This document shows positions 34,940 to 43,002 of a stretch of DNA of 64,000 bases, piece by piece. The stretch lies in the NCBI RefSeq assembly GCF_030418455.1, contig NZ_JAUHPW010000008.1, positions 1 to 64,000 of the forward strand. The letters run 5' to 3'. This DNA comes from Demequina litoralis. Its GTDB lineage: Bacteria > Actinomycetota > Actinomycetes > Actinomycetales > Demequinaceae. The notes beneath the pieces were generated by a model, which was not told where the DNA came from, searched no databases, and saw nothing but the letters and a program-made list of their open reading frames with translations. Positions within the stretch are counted from its first letter, which is position 1; the number at the start of each line of letters is the position of its first letter. Position numbers and translations under genes: made by a program.

Positions 34940-36505
34940 TCAGGAGCCCGCGGGCCGCAGGTCGCGGTAGTTGATGAGCACCGTCTCGTACGGCTGGCTG
35001 GGCACGTCCGCACCCGAGACCGTGTCCGCGTTGATCGCGATCTGCTCCTGCGAGACGATGTGCGCGCACGTGAGCGCCTCCTCGGAGATGATCTTGGTGA
35101 CCTCGGCCCACAGGGCGTCCGCCTCGTCGCCGGTGCCCGCCGCGATCGCCGCATCGGCCGCCGCCTTCAGCGCATCGGACTCCACGCCGGACGGGTTGCC
35201 GGGGGCGTCCGCCGCGAACCAGGACGAGTACCAGTCGTACGGCGTGAGCTCGTCCTGCGAGCCGAGGCCGATCGGGTACGCGCCCGCGTTCCACTCGGTG
35301 AAGTACTGCGGCGGCGGGGCCTCCTGGACCGTGAGGTTGAAGCCGAGCTCGCCCATCTGGTCCGCGTAGACCTGGATCTGACGCGTGTTGAACACGGTCG
35401 ACAGCCAGTCGCCCTCGACCGCGGGGCTGCCGGCGGACGAGTAGAGCTCCTCCGCCATCGCGAGGTCGTGCGAGTAGCCCTCGATGTCGGGGTTGTAGCC
35501 CTGCTCCCCCTCGGCGAAGAACTGCGTGCGCGACTCGACATCGCCCTCGAGGTCGACGACCACCTGGGTGTCGAGCGCGTAGCAGGCCGCCTGGCGCACC
35601 TCGATGTCCTCGAACATGCCGCCGGGGCCGCGGTCGAAGAACAGCGGGTTGTTGCGGATGGCCGGGTACTGGACGATCTCGAAGTTGCCCGACGACTCGA
35701 ACGTGGAGAGCTGGTCGAGCTCGGTGTCCGTGACGTCGATCTCGCCGTTGACCATCGCGGTCGTGGCGGCGTTGTCCTCGGTGATCGCGAACAGCTGCAC
35801 CGTCTCGAAGCCGGGCGCCTCGCCCCAGTAGTCGGCGAACGCCGCGAACGTCATGCGCGTGCCGGCCACCGAGGCCGCCTCGTCGTAGGCCCACGGGCCG
35901 GTGCCCACCGGCGCCTGCCCGATGGTGCCGGCCTCGATCGCGGCCGGGCTCACCATCGGCGCGTTTCGCGTCGACAGCGTGGTCAGCATGGACGGCGTGG
36001 GCTGGGACAGGTTCAACGTGACCGTGAGGTCGTCGACCACGTCGATCGAGTCGATCACCTGGAACGGGCCGGCGTACGGCCCGGGCGTGTTCTTGACGGC
36101 CTCGAGGTTGACCTTGACCGCCTCCGCGTCGAACGGCGTGCCATCGTGGAACGTCACGCCCTCCTGCAGGGTCAGGGTGAGCGCCTCGTCGGTCTGCTCC
36201 CACGACGCCGCCAGCATGGGCTGGACCTCGTTGTCGACCAGTTGCGTGAGGTTCTCGTAGGGCACCCGCATGTAGCCGGGCTCGATCTCGGCGCCGGGCG
36301 CCCAGCTCTCGGGGAAGCCTCCCCAGTTGACCCGGAGGACCGAGCCGGCGACCTGGCCGCTGGCGTCGGAGGTCTCGGTGGCGGTGGTCGGCTCGGCCGA
36401 CTCCGCGGCCTCCTCGTCGCCGCCGCTGCACGCGGCGAGCGTCAGGGCGAGGATCGCCGCAGGCACGGCGGCCCTCGCAAAGCGAGTGGTCTGATAGGTC
36501 TTCAC
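34940..36505 (-). CDS. Peptide-type ABC transporter substrate-binding lipoprotein
   Basis: A 521-residue SBP family 5 (DppA/OppA-like) lipoprotein. From the GTG at 36505 (GGGAG upstream) the signal runs to the lipobox LAAC (Cys26). The mature part has EPGYMRVPYENL, LQEGVTFHDGTPFDAEAVKVNLE (family signature) and a C-terminal region naming no ligand. Longer in-frame starts would put the signal peptide inside the chain. Members bind peptides, but also glycosides, opines and aromatics. Upstream ATCGTRTGCGAAA sites link it to the catabolic genes at 37-38 kb. Confidence 0.85.
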   Translation of the reverse strand: MKTYQTTRFARAAVPAAILALTLAACSGGDEEAAESAEPTTATETSDASGQVAGSVLRVNWGGFPESWAPGAEIEPGYMRVPYENLTQLVDNEVQPMLAASWEQTDEALTLTLQEGVTFHDGTPFDAEAVKVNLEAVKNTPGPYAGPFQVIDSIDVVDDLTVTLNLSQPTPSMLTTLSTRNAPMVSPAAIEAGTIGQAPVGTGPWAYDEAASVAGTRMTFAAFADYWGEAPGFETVQLFAITEDNAATTAMVNGEIDVTDTELDQLSTFESSGNFEIVQYPAIRNNPLFFDRGPGGMFEDIEVRQAACYALDTQVVVDLEGDVESRTQFFAEGEQGYNPDIEGYSHDLAMAEELYSSAGSPAVEGDWLSTVFNTRQIQVYADQMGELGFNLTVQEAPPPQYFTEWNAGAYPIGLGSQDELTPYDWYSSWFAADAPGNPSGVESDALKAAADAAIAAGTGDEADALWAEVTKIISEEALTCAHIVSQEQIAINADTVSGADVPSQPYETVLINYRDLRPAGS

Positions 36506-36639
36506 TGCTGCTCCCGTCTTCGCTCCGTTGCGAATCCGATGCGCCGGGGTGCGCATCTCCCCCGCGACCGTCCCCGTCATCGCGGTCCCACCGATCAACG
36601 ACTGCGATGTCGGTCGGTGGTCGAAGTCCGGGAACGGCC

Positions 36640-36664
36640 TCGTGTGCGAAATCGTATGCGGAAT
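36640..36664 (-). promoter_or_regulatory. Tandem GntR-like operator
   Basis: Two overlapping copies, TCGTGTGCGAAA and ATCGTATGCGGAAT, 135-160 bases before the binding-protein start. They match ATCGTGTGCGAAA at 38194-38206 and ATCGTGTGCGA at 38302-38312. Confidence 0.55.
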
Positions 36665-36779
36665 CCGATGCATATGGCTAGCGATTCGGCCACGGACTTT
36701 GGTCCCGATTCGGTAAAGGTGCCCATTCGTGCGGGAAATCGCCTCGGATCCGGGATACCCCCGGGGAGACCGGCCTGGA

Positions 36780-36790
36780 ATCGTATACGA
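36780..36790. promoter_or_regulatory. Palindromic GntR-like site ATCGTATACGA
   Basis: TCGTATACGA is a perfect palindrome with a GTATAC core common in operators of FCD-type GntR regulators. It is the best-formed member of the ATCGTRTGCGAAA group in this window. Confidence 0.5.
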
Positions 36791-36920
36791 AATCGCGGTT
36801 CCGCTCCCCCGACAGCCCGCGCGGTTTCCGGAGCGACACGCCGGTCGGAACCGGCGCATCGTCCCGTCCTCGCGGCGTGTCGCCGCGAGATCCGTGCGGG
36901 CCGTCGGGGAGGGCGGGGCA

Positions 36921-37967
36921 TCAGACCGGGAGGTTGAACATCTTCTTGGCGTTGCCGAAGAGCACCGCCTCGCGGTCCTCGGCGGAGATGTCGAGCTCGT
37001 TCTTCACGAAGTCGACGCCCTGGCTCATCCACGAGTAGAAGACGGGGAACGAGGAGCCGAACATGTAGTGGTCCGCGCCGTTGATGCGCAGCGCGGCCTC
37101 GACCTGCTCCTTGCCCCACGAGTGCGGGTGGGTCATGTCGAAGAAGATGTTGTTCTCGAGGTACTGCTTGATCGCGTCGCCGCCCGTGGGGTCGAGGCGC
37201 TGCATGGCCTCCTTCTTCACCGTCTTGTGCGGCGTGAGCAGCGCCGAGTTGGCGAACCAGTTGCCGCCGAACATCGTGTGCGTGAACTTGAGGTTGGGGA
37301 ACTTGCCGAACATGCCGGAGAACAGCTCGCGGCCCACGGCGGTCGCCTGGTCCTGGATGCGGCCGAACTCGCGGCGGAAGTTCGTGTAGTCGATAATCGA
37401 GCGCCACTCCACCGGCAGCGGCGTGTGGTGGACGATCACGGGCACGTTCAGCTCGTTGATGACGGACAGGTACGGCTCGAAGGCCTCGTCGTCGAGGTAG
37501 AGCTGCCCGTAGTGGCACGCGAGCTGGACCGCGACGGCGCCGTTGTCGAGGCAGCGCTTGAGCTCGTCGACGTTGTCCTGGCCGCCCCACGGCGGCACGC
37601 ACGCGGTCGAGAACAGCCGGCCGCCCGACTTCTTCACGATCTCCTGCGCGTTGTCGTTGACGGCCTTGCAGGTGTCGAGGCGCAGCCACTCCTGCCACAC
37701 CGGCACGCGCATGATGCCGTAGTCGACGCCCGCGTCGTCCATGGCGCGGAGCTTGGCGTCGACGGAGTAGTCCCCCTCGACGTAGTTGAGGTTCTGGTAG
37801 CCCTTGGGCTTCTCGAGGATGAGCTGCTTGCGCCCGTCCTTCATCTCCTTGACGGTCGCGATCTCCCCGAAGCCGCGCGGCGCGGTCGAGAGGAAGCCGT
37901 CGAGGATCGTCGGGTTGGAGAAGAGGTCCTCGGGAAGGTGGTGGATGTTGATGTCGATGACTGGCAT
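36921..37967 (-). CDS. Amidohydrolase-family protein (ACMSD/LigW decarboxylase type) with altered metal site
   Basis: A 348-residue amidohydrolase_2 TIM barrel, the family of o-aminocarboxymuconate semialdehyde, gamma-resorcylate and 5-carboxyvanillate decarboxylases. The fold is clear (VIVHHTPLP, FTHTMFGGNW, C-terminal LFGNAKKMFNL), but the first metal motif reads INIHH, with Asn where the HxH or ExH ligand should be. The late SDxP motif reads GSSFP, with Ser for the metal-binding Asp. A mononuclear metal could still bind via the remaining His residues, or the reaction may be metal-free. It is monocistronic, reading away from the DLH operon. Confidence 0.75.
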   Translation of the reverse strand: MPVIDINIHHLPEDLFSNPTILDGFLSTAPRGFGEIATVKEMKDGRKQLILEKPKGYQNLNYVEGDYSVDAKLRAMDDAGVDYGIMRVPVWQEWLRLDTCKAVNDNAQEIVKKSGGRLFSTACVPPWGGQDNVDELKRCLDNGAVAVQLACHYGQLYLDDEAFEPYLSVINELNVPVIVHHTPLPVEWRSIIDYTNFRREFGRIQDQATAVGRELFSGMFGKFPNLKFTHTMFGGNWFANSALLTPHKTVKKEAMQRLDPTGGDAIKQYLENNIFFDMTHPHSWGKEQVEAALRINGADHYMFGSSFPVFYSWMSQGVDFVKNELDISAEDREAVLFGNAKKMFNLPV

Positions 37968-38193
37968 GGGTGTTCCGTTCGTGCGATCTGATGGCTGATG
38001 TCGAGGTGGCGCATCAGCGCACGGGCGGGGCGAGGCTCCGGCCGGGATGGACGCCGCGGGCGAACGGGCCCTGCGGCGGGACGATGCGGCGGTCGCGGCG
38101 CGCACGGAGGCCCGGGTGCATCGCGGTGCAGCCGTCTCCGGTCATCGGTCCCTCGCATCGTCGCGTCGGGCGCAGCCGGCGAACCGGCGCGCG

Positions 38194-38206
38194 ATCGTGT
38201 GCGAAA
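38194..38206. promoter_or_regulatory. GntR-like site ATCGTGTGCGAAA
   Basis: About 230 bases before the amidohydrolase start and 240 before the DLH start. Same 13-base pattern as at 36640 and 38302. Confidence 0.5.
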
Positions 38207-38300
38207 CACTATGCCATGACGGCGCACGAGGCCAAGGAAACCTCCAGCATGGCACCCGGATCGCTCGCCCGACCGGGACCTTCGACCCCATCGCACTTGA

Positions 38301-38314
38301 AATCGTGTGCGATG
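38301..38314 (+). promoter_or_regulatory. GntR-like site AATCGTGTGCGATG
   Basis: Lies 130 bases before the dienelactone hydrolase start; shares ATCGTGTGCGA with the site at 38194. Confidence 0.5.
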
Positions 38315-38443
38315 TCTCCTAGGCTCGCCTCACGCTTCACAGTCGAGCGTGGCCGCTGGTCCTCCCGGCGGGGCAGGGACGCCCCTTCGGATCACCCCCG
38401 GTACCGCCTCGGCTTCCGGTCCCCGACGGAAGGAACGCGGCGC

Positions 38444-39193
38444 ATGGCCCCGCTTGTCACCCGCGACATCGACTACACCCACGACGGCACCCTCATGAGG
38501 GGCCTGCTGGTGGCGCCCGAGGGGGCGGTCGCACGTCCCGGGATCGTGCTCTTCCACGATGCGTTCGGCCTGTCCGAGGACACCATCGCGATCGCCGAGC
38601 GGCTCGCGGGCCTGGGCCTGTCGGTCTTCGCCGCGGACGTGTGGGGCGACCGCCTCACCCCCACCGAGGAGAGCGAGATCGGCCCGCTCATCGGCGGCAT
38701 GGCGGGAGACCGGACGCGGTGGCTGGGACGCGTGGCCGCCGCGCACGAGACGGCCGCGGCGCAGCCCGAGATCGACCGCTCGACGCTCATCTCGATGGGC
38801 CACTGCTTCGGCGCCTCGTCCGCGCTCGAGCACCTGCGCACCGGCGGCGACGTCCGCGCGGTCGTCGCCATCCACGCCGGGCTCGACCTGCTCGCGCCGG
38901 GCTGGGAGGCCGCCCACTTCGGCTCCCGCGTGCTCGTGTGCACGGGTTCCGAGGACCCGATGGCCACCGCGGAGATGCGCGCGGCCCTCCAGGACGGCCT
39001 CGACAGCGCCGGCATCGACTGGGAGCTCGACCTCTACAGCGGCACCCGGCACGCCTTCACCAACCCCAAGTCCGCCCACTCCCCCATGCCCGACGTGGTC
39101 GCCTACCACCCGCGCAGCGCCGCGCGGGCGTGGATCGCGACCGAGCGCTTCCTGGGCGAGCTCATCGCCGATCTCGCCCCCGCACCCGCCTGA
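38444..39193 (+). CDS. Dienelactone hydrolase-family protein
   Basis: A 249-residue alpha/beta hydrolase with the DLH triad: Cys121 in GHCFGA, Asp171 in GSEDPM and His203 in GTRHAF. The Cys nucleophile separates it from serine hydrolases. DLH enzymes open dienelactones made from substituted muconates, though many homologs act on other esters or lactones. AAGGA precedes the ATG. It is the first gene of an eight-gene rightward operon (to 45763), so it probably acts on a lactone or ester arising in the ring degradation there. Confidence 0.82.
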   Translation: MAPLVTRDIDYTHDGTLMRGLLVAPEGAVARPGIVLFHDAFGLSEDTIAIAERLAGLGLSVFAADVWGDRLTPTEESEIGPLIGGMAGDRTRWLGRVAAAHETAAAQPEIDRSTLISMGHCFGASSALEHLRTGGDVRAVVAIHAGLDLLAPGWEAAHFGSRVLVCTGSEDPMATAEMRAALQDGLDSAGIDWELDLYSGTRHAFTNPKSAHSPMPDVVAYHPRSAARAWIATERFLGELIADLAPAPA

Positions 39194-39248
39194 CACCGAT
39201 CCTCTCGCGCGCCACCCGGGGCGCGGGATACCGACAGAAGAGGACACC

Positions 39249-40523
39249 ATGCTGGATATCGCCATCATCGGAGCTGGCCCCGCAGGTCTCGCCATGGCCC
39301 TGCGCCTTCACCAGCAGGGCTTCCGCCCGACCATCTACGAGACCGTGCAGGAGCTCAAGCCGCTCGGCGTGGGCATCGACGTCAAGGTCTACGGCACCAA
39401 GGAGCTCATCGAGCTCGGCGTGTACGACCGCTTCAAGGAGATGTCCGTCGACGCCGTCGACTCGATCTTCTTCAACAACCACGGCCAGGAGATCTACGCC
39501 GAGAAGTGCGGCGTCCACATGGGCTACGTCAACGAGCAGCGCTTCGTGCACCGCGGCTACCTGCAGATGATGCTCTACGACGTCGTGGTCGAGCGCATGG
39601 GCGCCGACACCGTGGTCAAGGGCGCGCGCCTGCTCGAGTACCGCAACGTCGAGGGCGGCGTCGACTTCGACCTCGAGCACCGCGACGGCCGCCGCGAGAC
39701 CAAGCACGCGGACCTCCTCATCGCGGCGGACGGCATCAAGTCCGTCGCCCGCAAGCAGATGTTCCCCGACATGGCCGAGCCGCACTACTCCGGCATCACC
39801 ATGTACCGCGGCACCACCCTGATGGAGCCGTTCCGCGACGGCCACACGATCCTCCACATCGGCGCCCCGCAGATCGCGTCGATGATCGTGTACCCCATCG
39901 CCGAGAACTTCGAGGGCACCGGCAAGGTGCTGGTCAACTGGGTGGTCGAGCGCGAGCGCGACGAGACGGTCGAGGACTGGAACCAGGTGGGCTCGGTCGA
40001 CGAGATCCTGCCGTACTTCGACACCGTGAAGATCCCGTTCCTCGACGTCCAGCAGATGCTGCGCGACGCCCGCGAGGTCTACCTCTTCCCCCTCATCCGC
40101 CACGACCCGCTCGACAGCTGGCACGACGGCCGGGTGGTCCTCGTGGGCGACGCCGCGCACGCGATGTACCCGCGCGGCGGCAACGGCGCATGCCAGGCCA
40201 TCGTCGACGGCGGCGCGCTCGCGTCGCGCCTCGCGACCATGCCGGTCGAGCAGGCGATCGAGGAGTTCGAGGCCGCCCGCCTGCCCCAGGTCAACGGCAT
40301 GGTGATGGCCCACCGCGGCGAGGGCTACGAGGTCATCCGCCGCATGGTCGCGGAGCGCACCGACTGCCAGCCGTTCGAGGACATCGAGGAGGTGCTGCCG
40401 ATGACGGAGGCGGACGCGATCTTCTCGAAGTACCACGCGATGGTCGGCCAGCCGCGCCCCGGCTTCGAGGCGGGCGAGACCACCGGCTTCCGCACGTGGC
40501 AGGTCGAGGAGGCCACCGCCTGA
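39249..40523 (+). CDS. FAD-dependent aromatic monooxygenase (PhzS/UbiH type)
   Basis: A 424-residue group A flavoprotein monooxygenase. It has the N-terminal Rossmann motif GAGPAGLAMALRL, the DG motif (LLIAADGIKSVARK) and the GD motif (VLVGDAAHAMYPRGGNGA). It should hydroxylate a phenolic ring with NAD(P)H and O2, possibly displacing a carboxyl or methoxy group. It follows the DLH gene and overlaps the SDR start (TGATG). The closest family seems to be the flavin-dependent oxidoreductases related to PhzS; the substrate is not known. Confidence 0.83.
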   Translation: MLDIAIIGAGPAGLAMALRLHQQGFRPTIYETVQELKPLGVGIDVKVYGTKELIELGVYDRFKEMSVDAVDSIFFNNHGQEIYAEKCGVHMGYVNEQRFVHRGYLQMMLYDVVVERMGADTVVKGARLLEYRNVEGGVDFDLEHRDGRRETKHADLLIAADGIKSVARKQMFPDMAEPHYSGITMYRGTTLMEPFRDGHTILHIGAPQIASMIVYPIAENFEGTGKVLVNWVVERERDETVEDWNQVGSVDEILPYFDTVKIPFLDVQQMLRDAREVYLFPLIRHDPLDSWHDGRVVLVGDAAHAMYPRGGNGACQAIVDGGALASRLATMPVEQAIEEFEAARLPQVNGMVMAHRGEGYEVIRRMVAERTDCQPFEDIEEVLPMTEADAIFSKYHAMVGQPRPGFEAGETTGFRTWQVEEATA

Positions 40524-41305
40524 TGGACCTCGGGATCGCCGGCCGCGCCGCGCTGGTCGCCGCCTCCTCGCAGGGGCTGGGGCTGGCGTGCGCGACCTCG
40601 CTCGCCCGCGAGGGCGTCCGGGTGACCCTCAACGGACGGGACGATGCGCGGCTCGCCGCCGCCGCATCGTCCCTCCGTGAGGCGGTGCCGGGCGCCGACG
40701 TGGGCTGGGTGGCCGCCGATCTCACCACGGCGGAGGGCATCGCGGCCATCGTGGCCGCAGTGCCCGAGGCCGACATCCTCGTGACGAACAACGCGGGCCC
40801 GCGCCCGGGCGGCTACGAGGGCTGGGACGCCGACGCGCTGCACGGCGCGCTCGCGCAGAACGCGATCCCCGCCGTCGAGCTCATGCGCGCCTACCTGCCG
40901 GGCATGCGCGCGCGCCGCTTCGGGCGCATCGTCCACATCACGTCGGCGATGGTGAAGAGCCCCGCCGCGGACATGGGCCTGTCCGCCTCCGCGCGCGCGG
41001 CCCTCACCGCGGTGGCGAAGTCGATCTCCAAGGAGGTCGCGCCCGACAACGTCACCGTGAACCAGCTGCTGCCCGAGCGCATCGACACCCCGCGCCAGGA
41101 GTTCATGGCGCGGCGCAGGATGGAGCGCGACGGCATCACCCGCGACGAGGCGTACGCGGCGATCGCGTCGACCGTCACCGCGCGGCGGCTCGGCCGGCCC
41201 GAGGAGCTGGGCGACGCGTGCGCGTTCCTGTGCTCGGCGCAGGCCGGCTACATCACCGGCCAGAACCTCCAGCTCGACGGCGGCACCTACGAAGGACTGA
41301 TATGA
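40523..41305 (+). CDS. Short-chain dehydrogenase/reductase, atypical active site
   Basis: A 260-residue SDR. The cofactor loop reads AASSQGLGLA, TNNAGP is present, and HITSAM supplies the catalytic Ser. The usual YxxxK is replaced by SASAR (Ser and Arg), as in one beta-ketoacyl-reductase-like SDR subfamily that ends the helix in ARAAL. The C-terminal GQNLQLDGG is normal. Whether it is an active oxidoreductase is uncertain. It is coupled on both sides (TGATG, ATGA). An inverted pair of the 11-mer (40638-40648 and 40663-40673) is embedded in the coding sequence. Confidence 0.82.
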   Translation: MDLGIAGRAALVAASSQGLGLACATSLAREGVRVTLNGRDDARLAAAASSLREAVPGADVGWVAADLTTAEGIAAIVAAVPEADILVTNNAGPRPGGYEGWDADALHGALAQNAIPAVELMRAYLPGMRARRFGRIVHITSAMVKSPAADMGLSASARAALTAVAKSISKEVAPDNVTVNQLLPERIDTPRQEFMARRRMERDGITRDEAYAAIASTVTARRLGRPEELGDACAFLCSAQAGYITGQNLQLDGGTYEGLI

Positions 41306-41736
41306 CGGACGTGACCCTGGCGGACCCCGCCACCCGCGAGGCGCTGCTCGCGCTCGAGGAGCGGCGTCGGCGCGCGCTCATCGACGTGGACCTCGACGCG
41401 CTCGACGACCTCTACGACGACGCGCTCGTGCACATCCACGCGCCCGGGCTGGTGCACACCAAGGAGATGCTCGTCGAGCACACCCGCACCCGCCGGCCCT
41501 ACCTCGACATGAGCCGCGGCGACCTCGAGATCCGCGTGCTCGGCGACGTCGCGATCATGACAGGCCTGCTCACCAACCACCTGCGCAACCCCGACGGGAC
41601 GTCGCGGACGATGTCCGGCCAGGTCACCCAGGTGGTGCGCCGCTGCCCCGACGGCGCGTGGCGCTACCTCAGCTTCCAGATGACCCCCCTCACCGAGCAG
41701 GTGTGGGGCGCCCTCCCCTCCGAGAAGAAGGACTGA
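41302..41736 (+). CDS. NTF2/SnoaL-like small protein
   Basis: A 144-residue cone-shaped alpha+beta barrel protein of the SnoaL-like/DUF4440 group: LLALEERRRRALIDVDLDALDDLYDDALVHIHAPG, then a beta-rich half ending WRYLSFQMTPL. Family members are small isomerases, hydratases or dehydratases, or the small subunits of ring hydroxylases. It overlaps the SDR gene (ATGA) and is 4 bases before the FAH gene, so it is clearly part of the pathway, but no reaction can be named. Confidence 0.75.
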   Translation: MTDVTLADPATREALLALEERRRRALIDVDLDALDDLYDDALVHIHAPGLVHTKEMLVEHTRTRRPYLDMSRGDLEIRVLGDVAIMTGLLTNHLRNPDGTSRTMSGQVTQVVRRCPDGAWRYLSFQMTPLTEQVWGALPSEKKD

Positions 41737-41740
41737 CAGC

Positions 41741-42607
41741 ATGAAGCTCGCCCGCTACCGCATCGGCACCGGGGAGATCCGCCTGGGCCGCGTGGACGAT
41801 GCGACGGTCACCGAGATCTCCGGCGTCGCCGGCATCGGCTCCTCGCTCCGCGAGATCCTCCCGCACCTGCCCGAGCTCACGGACGCCATCGCGGCGGCCG
41901 CGGGCGACACCCACGCGCTGTCCGAGGTGACGCTGCTCGCGCCGGTCGACGACCCGCAGAAGTACCTCGGCATCGGCATGAACTACAAGGAGCACGCCGA
42001 GGAGGCGCGCCAGGCCGGGATCCCCATCCCCACGAGCCAGCTGTGGTTCAACAAGCAGACCTCGTGCATCGTGGGCCCGTACGCGGACATCGAGAAGCCG
42101 ATCGTGTCCGACGCGCTCGACTACGAGATCGAGCTCGCCGTGGTGATCGGCAAGCGCTGCCGCCACGTGGGCGCCGCGGACGCGCGCTCCGTGATCGCGG
42201 GCTACATGGTCGCCAACGACGTGTCCGTGCGCGACTGGCTGCAGAAGCGCTCCCCCACGTTCACGCTCGGCAAGTCCTTCGACACGCACGGCCCGCTGGG
42301 CCCGTGGCTCACCACCGACGACGAGATCGACAACCCGCTCGACCTGCACATGCAGCTCACGGTCAACGGCGAGGTGCGTCAGGACTTCCGCACCAACGAC
42401 ATGATCTACGACATCTACGAGCAGATCGCCTACCTGTCGACCGTGATGACGCTCATGCCCGGCGACATCCTCGCGACGGGCACGCCCGCGGGCATCGGCG
42501 CGCCGACCGGCAACTTCCTGCGCGTGGGCGACGTGGTGCGCGGCGAGATCGAGGGCCTCGGCGCGATCGAGAACACCGTGGTCGCCGAGCCGGCGCTGGG
42601 CGGCTGA
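41741..42607 (+). CDS. Fumarylacetoacetate hydrolase-family protein (HpaG-like isomerase or acylpyruvase)
   Basis: A 288-residue FAH-fold enzyme. A short N-terminal domain (1-70) precedes the catalytic domain with YLGIGMNYKEHAEEA, metal ligands in ALDYEIELAVVIGK and NDVSVRDWLQKRS, and the late GDILATGTPAGIG. Such proteins isomerise or decarboxylate 2-hydroxyhepta-2,4-diene-1,7-dioate, or cleave acylpyruvates. It fits between the extradiol dioxygenase and the HpaH-like hydratase encoded at 10-13 kb. Start chosen for its fit to the family N-terminus (MKLARYRIG). Confidence 0.85.
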   Translation: MKLARYRIGTGEIRLGRVDDATVTEISGVAGIGSSLREILPHLPELTDAIAAAAGDTHALSEVTLLAPVDDPQKYLGIGMNYKEHAEEARQAGIPIPTSQLWFNKQTSCIVGPYADIEKPIVSDALDYEIELAVVIGKRCRHVGAADARSVIAGYMVANDVSVRDWLQKRSPTFTLGKSFDTHGPLGPWLTTDDEIDNPLDLHMQLTVNGEVRQDFRTNDMIYDIYEQIAYLSTVMTLMPGDILATGTPAGIGAPTGNFLRVGDVVRGEIEGLGAIENTVVAEPALGG

Positions 42608-42610
42608 GCG

Positions 42611-42997
42611 ATGGGCCGGCGACAGAGCATCCAGCTGCCGGGGTTCAGCCACGCGAACCCCATCCCGGCCGCCGCGCGCATCGGGCCCTTCCTGTTCTCG
42701 GGCGTGCTCACCGGGCGCGACCCCGTCACGCTCGAGATGCCGTCGTCGCTCGACGCGCAGTGCGTCAACGTCTTCATGCACGTGCGGTCGCTGCTCGCGG
42801 CCGCGGGCGGCACCACCGACGACATCGTGAAGATGACGTTCTGGCTCGCCGACTACCGCAACCGCGAGACGCTCAACCGCGAGTGGACCACGCTGTTCCC
42901 CGACCCCGAGGACCGGCCCGCGCGCCAGGCCATGGCCGCCACGCTCGACGGCGGCTGCCTCATCCAGTGCGACCTGGTCGCCGTGCTGGAGCACTGA
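42611..42997 (+). CDS. RidA/YjgF-family protein
   Basis: A 128-residue RidA-fold protein with NVFMHVRSLLAAAGGTTDDIVKMTFWLADYRNR and the conserved Arg in DRPARQAM. RidA proteins deaminate reactive enamines; catabolic relatives include 2-aminomuconate deaminase. Its presence inside an aromatic operon, 3 bases after the FAH gene, suggests handling of a reactive enol or enamine intermediate. No amine-forming enzyme is seen nearby. Confidence 0.8.
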   Translation: MGRRQSIQLPGFSHANPIPAAARIGPFLFSGVLTGRDPVTLEMPSSLDAQCVNVFMHVRSLLAAAGGTTDDIVKMTFWLADYRNRETLNREWTTLFPDPEDRPARQAMAATLDGGCLIQCDLVAVLEH

Positions 42998-43002
42998 GGC
43001 GC

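Larger units (their letters stand above)
36506..36920. other. Gene-free promoter region with three GntR-like sites
   Basis: Contains tandem sites TCGTGTGCGAAA (36640-36651) and ATCGTATGCGGAAT (36651-36664), a palindromic ATCGTATACGA (36780-36790), and one exact CGCATCGTCCC (36855-36865). It is AT-richer than its surroundings. It should carry the promoter of the peptide-type ABC operon; the amidohydrolase gene ends at its right edge. Confidence 0.6.
37968..38443. other. Gene-free divergent promoter region
   Basis: Lies between the leftward amidohydrolase and the rightward DLH operon. It contains an exact GGGACGATGCG (38078-38088), two ATCGTGTGCGA sites (38194 and 38302), and AT-richer DNA around 38205-38240 that may hold the promoters. 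No coding sequence seen. Confidence 0.6.

Noticed and set aside
36506..36859. Longer start for the peptide-type binding protein.
   Set aside because: It would bury the lipoprotein signal peptide and translate through the GntR-like sites; GTG at 36505 has a good ribosome site.
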